The notes beneath the pieces are model-generated. The model made no database searches and was not told the origin of the DNA. It saw only the letters and a program-made list of their open reading frames with translations. A program made the translations under genes and the position numbers. A stretch of 64,000 nt of DNA. Source: Hymenoscyphus infarciens (Eukaryota; Ascomycota; Leotiomycetes; Helotiales; Helotiaceae). The stretch covers positions 124,001-188,000 of the forward strand of contig LLCB01000029.1 of NCBI GenBank assembly GCA_001414345.1, read 5' to 3'. Each line of letters begins with the position of its first letter. Within the stretch, counting starts at the first letter, position 1. Of the stretch, positions 1 to 11,759 are shown one piece after another.

Positions 1-1531
1 AAAGGAAAATAGCGAGTACAGTGGTTGCGATTGGGACGTAAGTGAGCGTGGGTTCATAAGAAAAACAAAAACAGGAAGCAGAGACGAGTTTCTAAAAGAA
101 AGAAAAAATGGACAAGTACAAGCAAGCAGGAACAAGCTGTTTCGCAGACGGAGGGGGTGGAAGGGGAGGATATTGGAAGAATGGCACATCCAGACCGCCG
201 CGTTAATCTGGCCTTGCATTCGCTGGTGGAGACCTGTCCAAAGAGACGCCGCCTGCCCGGATTGCACCAGTCAACGTGTTCCACGGGTGCTATATTGCTC
301 GAATGGGAGGCTGGCAATGGGCCTGGTGGATGGAGCGATAGCTGTTCCTCTCAGGGGCCGCGATAAAAATGACCAGGTGTTGCTGCAGGTTGGAGTGATT
401 CTTTGGTACTGGGCGTTCATTTCGGGGAAGGGCCTCATGCAGCTGTACGGGATGCAAGAGAACCAACTATTCGACGCGACAACTGGCGGCCCTCCAGGTT
501 TATAGAGAAGCAGGAAATTGACTGGTTTCTTAGTTTCACAGCACCTGCCAGCGCCTCTTCGAACACTTCTGGGGTTCTGGAGGCAGCTTCCCGGTGGAGG
601 AGAGATATCATGGCGGGCATATACGTATATCGTCCATCGCGTTATAGCAGATAACGATTGGCGGCCGCGATGGTGGAGATGAAGATGGAGATGGAGATGG
701 AGATAGAGTAGCTTAGGCTCATGGCCCATGGGAGAATGGCCGCGAAATGGAATTCGGAATGACGGATGACGGCTGGCCAGCAAATACGGTCCTTGACTAC
801 CCCAGGGCCCATTTCTCCCATTTCTCCCATTACGGGAAGCAAATATTTTCGTTTCGCTGCCGGGTTTGCCCAAGTCGTGCAGGCCGCCAACCTCGATTCG
901 TCCATTTCGTGTTGCCCTCAATTTCCGCCTTTTCATTGGAAAAGAAATGCAATGCATAATAAACGAGCATAAACAATCGCTTCTTTCGGAATAGCAAGCG
1001 CCTAGACGCGATGAGAGGTTGTGAAGCTGTCAAGGAGCGGACTCAGCGGAGCCACCAACGGCAGACAAGCACCAGAAGTGGACCTGATGGCGGCTACTGA
1101 CAGATTCTTGCGCGTCGAGGCTGAAGAGGAAAGAAAATCAGACGATGCAGACGACAAAGTAGCGGTGGGTTGGTTGGTGGAGCTGCCGTTGGCGGCTGGC
1201 TTCGACAGATACGATCCAGTGCTTTTAGCAAAAAGGGAAAAGAAAGAAATGCACTTGCATTGTTTGATGTAGCATTGGTTTGTTTTGTAAACAGCTGCCT
1301 CTGCTCAGCAAATGAATTGACGTTGAAACTTCCATCTGCATGCAAGTTAAGTTGTATGTAGATGCGGATGCGGATGCAGACTCGCAGCAAGAACAACAAA
1401 GATTGAGCCTGAGGCGAAGCTCCCTCCGTCACTCCGAACCAACCTCACTGCAGCAGTCACCAGCTCGCATCGCGACTCCAACATACCAAGACAGAAGCTT
1501 CAGTCTTCATCTGTCACTGTCAAGCACTGTC
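1..1531. other. Upstream region without a supported gene
   Basis: I see no convincing coding sequence here. The longest open frames are rich in low-complexity His/Leu or Arg stretches and match no family. There is a purine-rich GATGGA-type microsatellite near 670-708 and a short GATGCG repeat near 1361-1377. The final few hundred bases, pyrimidine-rich and leading to the ATG at 1532, are probably the promoter and leader of the RCE1 gene. Confidence 0.5.
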
Positions 1532-2809
1532 ATGGCTCCCACCGAGTTCTATGAGCGTCTCAAGTCCAAGGTCCTGGGTACGCCCAAGGGTAAGTCCTGC
1601 CATTCCGTCTGAAATGCGTCTGAAGGCATCGCCAATTGTCATCGCCAATTGTTAGCCTCATCCCCGCTCGCCTTGGGTAGACTGACCAGTGCCAAACCAC
1701 AGAACCCGTCAAACCTGCCATGAGCCCCAATATCGCCGTCCTCCTGCTGGTCCGTAACCAATCCAGATACTCCAGATACTCCAGATACTCCAGATACGTT
1801 TCAGTCGAATGCGAATGCAAAACCTAACTCGCGCAGGTTGTCTACACCATCATCTACGTGCTCCCTTTCTACATCTCCTCCACCACGCGCCCTTCCCCGA
1901 ATCTGTCTCGGGATGCGCCCTCGGTGATTCGCGGTCGCATCGCCTCCGTAACCACTTCCTGCATAATAAGCTCCATCTTCACCTTCGTGATACTCTGTTC
2001 CATCGTCGAGGATGGCAACCCAATTCAAGCTCTTCATGGAATGGGTTGGTATCCCGTTGGCCTACTAGAAACAGCCAAGGCGATTGGCCTGACCGCCATC
2101 CTATTCTTGGGGCCTCTGTTTGAGGCCGGCATCGTTCAAGGAGGTTGGAGGGATTGGATCAGATTGCGCGGTCTCTCTACACTCAGCTCGTGGATAGGTT
2201 ATCGAAACCTCGTGGCTGTATGTCCACCCGTCCTCAGAAGAAGCTTATTGCCAGCCCTACCAACTTGAGACTGACGTTTGACATCAGGGCCCTATTACGG
2301 AAGAAGTCTTGTTCCGTTCTGCATCGGTGCCCCTCCTTCTCCTCTCCCATACCTCAAATACAACCACCATCTTCCTTACGCCCATCGTCTTTGGTCTCGC
2401 ACATGTGCATCACTTTTACGAGTTCCGAATCACTCACCCGCATACCCCCCTCGTCTCTGCTATCCTCCGCTCCCTCTTGCAATTCTCCTATACCACCCTC
2501 TTCGGGAGTTATGCTACGTTTTTATACTTGCGAACTGGCAGTTTACTAGCAGTGACTCTGGTACATGCATTCTGCAATTGGATGGGACTTCCAAGGTTTT
2601 GGGGGAGGTTGACTCTTGATGACGATACCGTAATTGGTCCAGACGTTGGGGATAGCAAGAGAAGTGAGGATGGGGCCAAAGCAAGCGACGGTAGTCTTGG
2701 GATAAGTTGGACGATTGTCTATTATGCTCTTCTGGTTGTTGGGGCTGTGGGTTGGAAAAAATATCTGTGGCAGTTGACGGAGAGTCCGTCATACTTGACT
2801 GCTTTTTGA
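1532..2809 (+). CDS. RCE1: CAAX prenyl protease 2 (Rce1), type II ABI/CPBP membrane protease
   Basis: Endoprotease of the endoplasmic reticulum that removes the -AAX tripeptide from farnesylated or geranylgeranylated proteins such as Ras and mating factors. Four exons: 1532-1589, 1703-1749, 1837-2217 and 2288-2809, giving 335 residues, normal for Rce1. The family's three catalytic motifs are all present: EEVLFR (Glu167-Glu168, Arg172), FGLAH (His201) and HAFCN (His255, Asn259), within a protein of several hydrophobic segments. Splice sites are canonical (GTAAGT for intron 1, CTAAC branch in intron 2) and the phases join cleanly. Intron 2 carries a 9-bp tandem repeat. The start is the first ATG that leads in frame into exon 2. 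The C-terminal 60 residues are less conserved and acidic or basic. I am confident of the family; the exact donor of intron 2 (GTCCGT, noncanonical at +3/+4) is the weakest junction. Confidence 0.88.
1762..1797. repeat. 9-bp minisatellite inside RCE1 intron 2
   Basis: Four perfect tandem copies of TCCAGATAC lie between the donor at 1750 and the branch site near 1823. The unit is a multiple of three, but the array is intronic in the model used here. Confidence 0.9.
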
Positions 2810-5800
2810 ATGAGATGACATATGGTGTTAATGACGAGCAGGAGCTTAATTTCACTCTAATTTAATGACAGAAACAAACAGATGGACACGAGGAACAAGA
2901 TTATTATTATGATTCACTTCTTGCTTTTCTGGGAATCGACTCGGGATTTCATCGAGTCAATTTGGTAAGCTGGGTGAGCATCCCGGGTATGCGAGCCCAT
3001 GAAGATTTCTCAAATCGTCAAATGAGCTATTCATTGTAAGGGTTCCAGTAATTGTTGAAAGTATGGTCTCCCCGTTGCTTGAACTATTTTCAGCCATTCA
3101 TGGGTATTTACATAGGTGCCCCTCCCCTCCCAAGATTCTTGAAGTTCTGCAAAAAGGAAAAGGGAAAGAACGAATCTACCTAGGCAGACGATACACTTTC
3201 GTGGTTTGGATGAGGAAGGCAACAGTTGTCAATGGGTACCTAGCTCTTTACACGTTTAGACTTTAGTTCTTAGCTAGGCTAGGTAGGGACTCTGTTCGCT
3301 CTTTCCCTGGCAACGATTGAAGTTTTGCTCTCACTCTGTGTGCGGTTTGTGGTAGGTAGGATTTTAGGAGATGATTTTTCTAAACAGTGAAGTACCGGTA
3401 GGTAGGTATCCCCTTAGCTACGGCGAAGGACGTACGTAGTAGGTCTCTATAGCTAGTAAGAGTTTATTATAAGCTAATAATATTAAAGTAACAATAGAGG
3501 ATATAGAAAGCTTACCCTAGTTTCTTATAAGATACTAAGGATCTTTTAAGTAGAAATCTAATTTAATTTAATTTAACTTCTATTTAATCTATTTAGTAGA
3601 TAGATACTATACTATACTATACTATACTACTCTCTCTCTCTCTCTCTCTTTTAACTATCTACTAGTATAGACGTATAGATATTTTCATAGCAAAACTACT
3701 ACTCTTATATATAATAGATATTTAAAGAGAGAGAATAGTAGTAGAAAGATATTAGTAAGATCTCTTTTAATAATTACTTTCTAGATATTCTAAGATTAAA
3801 GTCGCGAATATTATACTCTAGCTAGTTTTTAATAGTTTTTAAACTAAATAGAGTAAAAGTAAAAGTAGTAAAAGTAAAAGTAGTAAAAGTAAAAGTATTA
3901 ATATTTAATAGAAGATTAAATTCCTTAGATTAGAAATAAGAAGAAAATTCAAAATAAAACTAAAAAGAAAGAAAGAAACTCTAGCTAAAACTTTTTATCT
4001 CTATTAAAAGGAAATCTTAGTAATTATTTTTACGAAACTAAAAAAACATATAATCTAATTTTATTCTTTCTCTCTTTTAATTTTTCTTTTCTTATTTAAC
4101 TCGTCTTTGTTTAGTAAAGTAATTACTAATTACTATATATTTTTTTTTTATCTAAGTTTCTAGAAAAATATAGTAGTTTAGATATAAGTAAATTTATATT
4201 TATATCTTTTTATATAACTACGCTTTTTTATTTCTTCTTTAATAGTATCTTTTTTTTTCATAATTTTAATTCTCTTTTGAAATAACTCTCTTTATCTCTT
4301 CTTCTCTTTTAGTATTCTATTACTTTAATTAATTTAAGATTTTCTACTATAAAAAATTATTTAGAAGAGTACTTTAAATAAGATATCTAAAAGGTAACTA
4401 TATAACATATTATATAATACTATTTTAAAAATCTAAAAGTAATAAAGAAAAACTTAACCAGGGCTATATTTTACTAAGAGTTGTTTTTGAGATAATTCAA
4501 ACTTCTCAAATATTTTAAAGAGATAGCGGGGTTTTTATATCGCGACTTCTTGATAGTATAGCGGGTTCTAGGTCTAGATAGTAATAGAGGCAAAGACCGA
4601 CCCCGACCGACTTCACACGGTAGGTGCCAGGTCTTCTAAAGTTCCACCTAGGTACCTAGGCGACGAGGAAAATTGCAAAAGGAAAGAACGACGGGAAACT
4701 AGACGATGCACTTTCGCGGATTTGGGTGAGGAAGCAGGAGACAAGGGGTACTCTTCAGTGGGTAGTCTTTCCTAAACAATAATCTCGACCGGCCTGTGTG
4801 CGGTTGGTTTCTTCACTTCAACTTTTGTTTGCTTCCATGTGTGGGAATAACGAGTCTGTGTGTACAGGGCATTTTTACGATAAATCATTGAATTAATGAA
4901 GTATTATTTAATTTAATTAGGAGTAGACCATCTATGGCGTTGAATAAGTATATTAACCTAATATTCCTACTTTAAAATCAATTTATTTATCTAATCTTAT
5001 CCTATTCTTCTGTGTTAGTTTGGCGCATCTTCTCTATAGTAGCGGGTTATAGTTTACGTCTATAAGAGCTTATGTAACCTACTGCTAGTACTTATTTATA
5101 AAATTTATATCTAGAACTGTTGAAGGACCTTATAATAAGATTATCTTGTGTTTTATAAAGAATCTAAGCCATGTTTGTTGAATTATAGTAGAGGAGCTGA
5201 AGATCGCTAAATGCCCTGTACGTACGAACCAATGGTGCTAGGATCGTTATCACTTTGCTTATAAAACCCTTTCCACCGCCGAGCCCTGTCTGGGGTTGGA
5301 GGCAGAGACCAACCAAACAACCAACTAACCTGCAGATACGTAGTGGGCTGAGGGTATTCTATTTCGAGGCTGTCAAAAGCTATACGGAAAAATTAGTCTT
5401 CCTGATTGGAGTGTTCGTAAAGACATGTTACTTTTTCTTTACCAAAATGCAGTCACTGTACGAGTTAACAACCGGTTTCCCTCCTCCTGGCGCTTCGCAG
5501 GGTGAATACTTTTGCTCAATCCCGCCGGGTATTGAATACTCACGTGATGCCAACTTCTGAATCCCCTCTTTTTAAGTATCTTCGTACTTAATAATCCTGC
5601 GGAACTGGAAAAGGCAAGTGTGAAGATGAGGAAATTGAAGAGTGCTGTGAATCACGTACTCGAGTAGTTTGGAGGGAAGGGCGCTCCTTCCGGGTATCTT
5701 GCAATCGTCTAGTACCTCCGGATCGCTTACACCCCACCCGGAGTAACCTGGAAGATCGGCAACCTTTTCCGTGTGATTACTTATCACGCGAAGTACGAGA

Positions 5801-7217
5801 TAACTGAATCCTTTGTGTGAGTGTTTAGTGAAAGTGAAATGTTTCTCTAGAACTTATGACTGACGGAAAAAATAGGTACTTACTGAATTAAAGTAAGAAT
5901 TCTAGGGTACCTGACGATCACGTCGAAACTAAAACTTAGTCCATGAAGCTAATGGATCGTCCCGCTTCTCCTCCTTTCAAATCTTCGCCCAGACTTGAGG
6001 CTTGAAATGCTTCGACAAAGTCAAACATTAGCTCCACTATCAACGTCCACAACACTAAACCAACCACCTTTGGTTGAAGGAAGCAGCCGATTCTGAGGAG
6101 GATGCTGCCGTCTTTTACATTGGAAAACCCTCGGGGCGAGGAGCTGATCACGTACACTAGTTAAAAATGGCCACCGAGATCCTGCCTGCAGTCCTTTGGT
6201 ACCGCGAGAATCGGAGATAGAGGACCTGAAGTTCTCACGGGCCATCTTTCTCTCCCTTAGCTGCTGCTGACAGTAGGTGACAGGCCTTTTGGCTGGGTCG
6301 GCCTGTTGAAACAAAGCGAGGGTTAAATCCTGATTGGTCGAGGAGGCACCCGGCTTCCAGCTTTCGTTTCATCGGCTGTTGGGGCTGCATATCGAAGCGA
6401 GAAGGCGATTCAACCTTGGCCATTCACGATACAGAAACGGCCTGTCGCCAACAACTAGCTGGTATATGTGGTTCCCCCGAGATTAAAATAGGGTCAAGAC
6501 TAATGTTTTTGAAGGCGTTTGCCTCGCGGACTTCGAGCCTCGATCACATTTGTTAGGGAGCGATTTTTTATGTAAATACGGGCGAGTGCCCTGGAGAGGA
6601 GGATAGCTTTTGCTTCCAACAATCCTCACCGTTGTTGTCTTTCCTTCCTTTGAGCTTCTTCGCCCCCGTGCCTCGCTCTTCTGTTTGTTCGTCCATTCAT
6701 TTTTTCAAGAATAACAGTCTTACATTCTCTGTCAAGAACATATTTTATTCCATACATTCCTTTGCCGAATCACATACCCCCAACAACCCCGCGGTTCCAA
6801 CTTGAATCCCTTTCAGCTGCCACGTTTTTTATCTTCAGCCCCTCCATCCATCCTTTTGGGGACGAAGGATTTAGAAGACGATATACATAAGGCCATTCTT
6901 CAGCACCGCTATCACGTATACAATCTTCAACACAGCCTGCGGCTCGTTCTTTTACAACATTCCTTCAACTTGTCCGGTACACTTGAAGATACAATCTTGA
7001 GTCCCCTTTTGCGATTCGAACTTCTCAGTCACAGACACACCTCACTGATGAGTTTTTGAGCAACACAACCACTCGCAACAGTCACTCCTTCTATTCGAAA
7101 GGCAGAGCCATTCATACACACACGGTATCACCACACAGATAACACAGATAAATACACATTCCAATTCCAAGACAATTTTTCACTTCTTTCGCACAAAGGT
7201 TTTTAAATACATTCGAA
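2810..7217. other. Long intergenic region between RCE1 and the glucanase gene
   Basis: No gene is supported. The 3' side of RCE1 is followed by normal-composition sequence to about 3430, then an AT-rich RIP block (listed separately), then mixed sequence. Sequence around 3140-3350 resembles 4665-4815 in order and direction, so the block is flanked by a diverged direct repeat. From about 6600 the strand is pyrimidine-rich and looks like the promoter and a long leader of the glucanase gene, including the short poly-T-rich tract before the ATG at 7218. Small open frames (for example 5255-5560) lack any recognisable domain. Confidence 0.55.
3430..4560. repeat. AT-rich RIP-degraded block
   Basis: About 1.1 kb of strongly AT-rich sequence in which TA is very common while TG and CA are scarce on the strand shown, the pattern expected from repeat-induced point mutation. 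It contains ACTAT and CT microsatellites near 3605-3650 and an AAAGTA-type tandem near 3850-3895. No open reading frame of the original element remains, so its identity cannot be read. Confidence 0.8.
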
Positions 7218-9059
7218 ATGTGGTCCTCATCAGCAAAGGCCTTGACGGCCCTCCTCCTTCTTTCAAAGTCAACTTCAGCTGTAACGGTAACAGTTACACA
7301 CACAGCCGAGCTACCAAACAACACCGAGGTAGTCTACACTACTATCGATTCTGTACCACAGACCAAGGTGGTTTATACTACCGTTCAACCCGTTCAACCC
7401 GTTCAAGAGAAAGAGAATGGGGAATACTATGCCCCGGTTGCATCCAAGTCAACAAGGGAAGCCGTCGTTTCCAGCAAAAAATCAACTGCAACCCCGTCGG
7501 GTATTTTCTTTCCCGGATATGCAAGCGGGAGTGGACGACCAACTGGATATTACGGAACTGGCTACCATGGAACTGGCTACCATGGAACTGGATATCATGG
7601 AACTGGTACCGGTGGTATTAGACCAACTGGAGGAATTTCCCAAAATGATACTTACAGCACCGTTACTATCAGAAGTACCCGAACAGCTTCGGGCGGGTCA
7701 CCTTCTTCAAAGTCCTCGACTCTAAGCACCATTGCTTCGCCAGTCAGTTCTGCAGCAAGTAGCCACAAGCCTACCACAGCAGCTTCCTCTTCGAAGCCAA
7801 CCCCTACCTCGGTGGCACCATCAAGCACCAAGCCTTCCTCAACTATAGCTCCCATCCCATCAAGCACAAATACTCCTTTCCTTCGCGGAGTCAACCTAGG
7901 AGGCTGGCTCATCCTAGAAAAATGGATGAATGACGAAGCATTCTCCGGAGCATTCTCTTCAGCTGCAGACCAATACACATTTGATCAACTCCCAGGCGCT
8001 GCCGCAGCTCTCGAGAAACATTGGTCGACCTTTTTTACTGAAGCGGATATCAAAGCCATCGCCGCGACTGGCATCAACGCTCTCCGAATCCCAATTGGCT
8101 TCTGGTCTTATGACAACACCAACACCAAGTACCTCAAAGGAGCAGACGCATACCTCGACAAAGCCATTGGTTGGGCCAGAACTGCAGGTCTCAAAGTCTG
8201 GGTTGATTGTCACGGTTCCCCAGGATCCCAAAATGGATTCGATAACTCTGGAAAAGCAGGATCAGTAGATTGGCAACAATCGCAAAACTTGGATGCCTCC
8301 ATCTCGGTTCTCAAAACCATGGCTACCAAGTATGGAACCAACAAATACGCCGATGTAGTTGTCGGTCTCCAGATGGTCAACGAACCTATTTCATGGGGAA
8401 ACAGCAACTTCGAAACCACCCAATCATGGACTGAAAAAGCCTACACCGCCGTTCGTGCAGTCACTGAAAACAAAAACATGATGATTGTGATGCACGATGG
8501 CTTTCAAGGCCCAGGAAAATGGACAGACCTCTCTACCAAACTCATCGGCGGTGGCGCCAAAAGTGCATTCGGAATCGACACCCATCTCTACCAAGTTTTT
8601 GATGCGGGAGATAAACAACTCACCCAATCTCAACATATCACTAAAGCCTGCTCTTGGTCCAACGATCTCAAGTCCGCGAACAAAGTCATGCCAACCTTCG
8701 TTGGCGAATGGAGTCCAGCCTCTGACATCTGCGTTAACCCGGATGGAACGACCACCGCCGGAACCTCTTGCTCAACCAGTGGTTGTCAATGCCAGTCCGC
8801 AGACTTCGATAAGTGGAATGACAAGATGGTTGAGCAGGTCCGCAGATTCGTTGAAGCGCAATTGGATGTTTTTGAGGGTAGCACCAGTGGCTATTTCATG
8901 TGGAGTGCGAAGGGTCCAGGCGGATGGGGCTTTTTGAATGGGATTAAGAAGGGAGTCATCCCTAACCCCATTACTGAGAGGAAGTATCCTGGTCAATGTG
9001 GGGGGAAGAAGAGACGTGAGGTTAGAGGGGGTTTGGGACGGGAGGCTGAGGCTTGGTAG
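7218..9059 (+). CDS. Secreted GH5 (subfamily 9-like) glucan 1,3-beta-glucosidase
   Basis: Probable exo-beta-1,3-glucanase that trims cell-wall glucan outside the cell. A single exon encodes 613 residues. Residues 1-21 look like a signal peptide (basic-poor start, Leu-rich core, cleavage after TSA). A Ser/Thr/Pro linker follows with Gly-Tyr-His-Gly-Thr repeats at about residues 115-134. The catalytic domain begins at RGVNLGGW (about residue 222). The expected acid/base Glu389 lies in VNEP and the nucleophile Glu497 in VGEW, as in yeast EXG-type enzymes. The C-terminus ends in a basic tail with a KKRR motif that could be a Kex2-like site. No transmembrane helix is evident at the C-terminus, so the protein is likely wall-associated or secreted. 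The ATG at 7218 is chosen because it starts the signal peptide. Confidence 0.92.
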   Translation: MWSSSAKALTALLLLSKSTSAVTVTVTHTAELPNNTEVVYTTIDSVPQTKVVYTTVQPVQPVQEKENGEYYAPVASKSTREAVVSSKKSTATPSGIFFPGYASGSGRPTGYYGTGYHGTGYHGTGYHGTGTGGIRPTGGISQNDTYSTVTIRSTRTASGGSPSSKSSTLSTIASPVSSAASSHKPTTAASSSKPTPTSVAPSSTKPSSTIAPIPSSTNTPFLRGVNLGGWLILEKWMNDEAFSGAFSSAADQYTFDQLPGAAAALEKHWSTFFTEADIKAIAATGINALRIPIGFWSYDNTNTKYLKGADAYLDKAIGWARTAGLKVWVDCHGSPGSQNGFDNSGKAGSVDWQQSQNLDASISVLKTMATKYGTNKYADVVVGLQMVNEPISWGNSNFETTQSWTEKAYTAVRAVTENKNMMIVMHDGFQGPGKWTDLSTKLIGGGAKSAFGIDTHLYQVFDAGDKQLTQSQHITKACSWSNDLKSANKVMPTFVGEWSPASDICVNPDGTTTAGTSCSTSGCQCQSADFDKWNDKMVEQVRRFVEAQLDVFEGSTSGYFMWSAKGPGGWGFLNGIKKGVIPNPITERKYPGQCGGKKRREVRGGLGREAEAW

Positions 9060-11759
9060 GTGGGTGGGGGTGGTTTCACTTCCTTGATACCCGGTATTGT
9101 TAACCTTTAGAGATTTTTTCTTTCTTCTCCTTTTCAAGGTGATGGCCGTTAGGTCTTTTTGAATCTGGGGTTTTCATCTAGAGATTCTTGATTTGTCTGT
9201 TGGCGGAAATGAGAGTTTATGCTCTTGAGGTTGTGTATTTTTTATACCTTAAGCTTATTTTTTGTACATACTTATTAAAGACGAGGGATTAGAATAGCTT
9301 GTCAAATATGAGATCTTATCAAATTATTCTTTTGAATTATTTGTGATTAATAGAGGACTTATGACTTGGTTACTCAAAACTCGTCCTGAAACTTTAATGT
9401 AAGTGATTCATTTAAAACTTTCAAGCTCAATAATCGCTCTAAAATCGCTAAGACTTTATTCATGCGAGGTTTTACCCTTGACTGGACTCTGAAACCCCAA
9501 AGTTCTCTGAATCTTTGATTGTGCCGCATGAATCCAATCGTCCCAACGGAATAAAAGAATCAACATACATTCACCTCGATGGTCTGGAATCATGAAGCGT
9601 CATTGTCCTAGCTAGCCAGAACAATATAAAGATTCTCCTAGGTGAACTGGCAAAATAGGGCCTGAGTCTCTCATCTGGCTGGAACAGTCAAGATAATCCC
9701 CCCAAAGTATCTGCGATAGAAGACCTAGCCTAATATTATACCCGAATTCCGAGATGGTCAGAGCTAGCTTTCCACGACGCAAGTTTCCAAGAACCAACAC
9801 CAGTTTCTAAAGGAGTTTCTCTCAAGCTTCCTGGCGGTAAGCCCCGTATTTAGCTCGCAGGAAACTCAAGAGATTTCTCTTGGTCCTCTCACGTACTGGA
9901 TATAAATTTTAAAAAATAACATGGAGTGAGAGGGGACGTTTATTTTCTCCAATGTGGTTGCCTACATAGGACAAGGTATCTGCATTCACGCATGGTACTC
10001 TATCGTATAAGCAGCCATTGAAAAACAAGTACTTCTAGAAAGCAATCAAATCCTTCGGCTCCGGAAAAACCAAAAAAAAAAACTTCATTGTGGAATCGAA
10101 CAGAAGGGATTGGAAAAGTGGTAGCGCCCCTTGCGTTTGTCACCCTCAAGCGAGCATCAAACTCCCTTGTTTTGTAGCCAAGAAGTCTCCGTAAATAGAA
10201 ATTCTCCCAGAACAATCATAAGTAAGCTAAACACATCTGCAGGCTCGAAGGGAGATGCAGGTGTTGGCTTGTCGCGGATAATACAACCGACAGCAAATAC
10301 TTCAGCTGTACCTCCCAACCTAGCTTGTTATTCCAACTCTCTAGGATACTTCAAGTAAATTATTCTAAAGAAAGTTTAAGAATGACCTAGATAGTCGGGA
10401 CATTTAACTTCAGTTCAATTTGGAGGTATTATAAGGTTGGAACAACAACTCAAAGAGTTTTTACTGCCTCATTTTACTAACTCTCACCAGGCGGCTTGGG
10501 AACTTTCCAAGCCGTTGCTCCCTGATTCCAAAGTTCCATGTTGTTGCCATGTTGTTTTGTCCGAAATGAGGAATGAGACCCACTTGGCCAAGTGCAAAGA
10601 AATTTGTCTGAGATACCACTAAGTCCTAGTTTCGATACATCCTTGCGGTATATTAAGAATTTGACGTTCTTCCAAACAATTCATATGTTCCGGCTCAGTT
10701 TGTAAGTAGTCCGCCCGAGGAGCAAATTTAGTGCACGGTGACTAAATGAAGAGAGTCATTGCCACAGAAGCATGGAGAATCAAGATCTAATCTGGTATCA
10801 GATTTATGACATGTTCACTGGTGACATGAAACTTTCCTAGACTCCATATTGTCATGAGTGTTAAATGGGAAATTCCCATTGTGATTCTTTCAGTACAGAT
10901 GTACACCCGAACTTGCAGCAAGAATTTACGATGAATAAGCTGAATTATGTGCGCATAATATATTCAAATTAAAACATGAATTCTGTCATTACTGCTCTCT
11001 CGTATATTGGAAAAAGGATCACAAATTTTCGGTAAGGAATGGGGGTTTCAATGTGAAAGTGGACCTAGAGTTGAGCTGCTTCCTTCAACAATTGAAGTAC
11101 TAGTGTCGCGTCAGGTTTTCAGATCATGGACTTTGGTTGAGAGGGAGGGACTTGAGCCTTACCGGCTTACACGGAGCCACTGAATTGAGGGAGGTTGTTC
11201 GCCATCATTAGAGACCTGATTATCCATTTAATTTGGTTGTGGCATATTATTGACAGAAACTGTACCACCAGCCGGGAAAAAGGACATCATAGAGAGAACG
11301 CGGGTCCGACAAGCCAAAATAAGACAGCGGAAGTCCTCTCTCAAACCATTTGTATACAAAATTGGAAGGCACAAGAACTCGTGACAACTTTCCCATTAAC
11401 CTCGCACAATATCGTTACAACGCTCATGGAGATAAGTTAGATATAACACAGACATTTGTCTTTTGTCTACCTGCGTACCATAATACATAGATAGATTAAA
11501 AGAAAACCCTGCCCACGAGAACACCCCACCCACGCAATGCAGGATTTTTGTTTTTCAAAGGTTCGTTACAATTCCCATTCCACATCCCATTCCTAGCCCC
11601 CCATTGCTAACCCTTCCCACTTTGCTATAGATTTTACACAAGGTCGCGAAAAACTCCTCGCTTTTATGACCTGAGAAAATGAGTCGCTCATTTCTACGGC
11701 TTTTATTGTAGCCTAAACTGAATATGAAAGCAATGAAAAGAATCCATGTGAAGTTTTAT
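9060..11759. other. Intergenic region, no gene seen
   Basis: About 2.7 kb of ordinary base composition between convergent GH5 and SEC61 genes. The first few hundred bases probably hold the glucanase 3' UTR, and the last few hundred the SEC61 3' UTR. The small open frames here are interrupted and low in similarity to anything I know. I see no RIP signature, tRNA box pair or clear repeat. Confidence 0.5.

Noticed and set aside
271..957. 228-codon minus-strand open frame
   Set aside because: Low-complexity His/Leu and Arg/Asn-Gly runs, no domain, and it crosses a microsatellite; likely chance.
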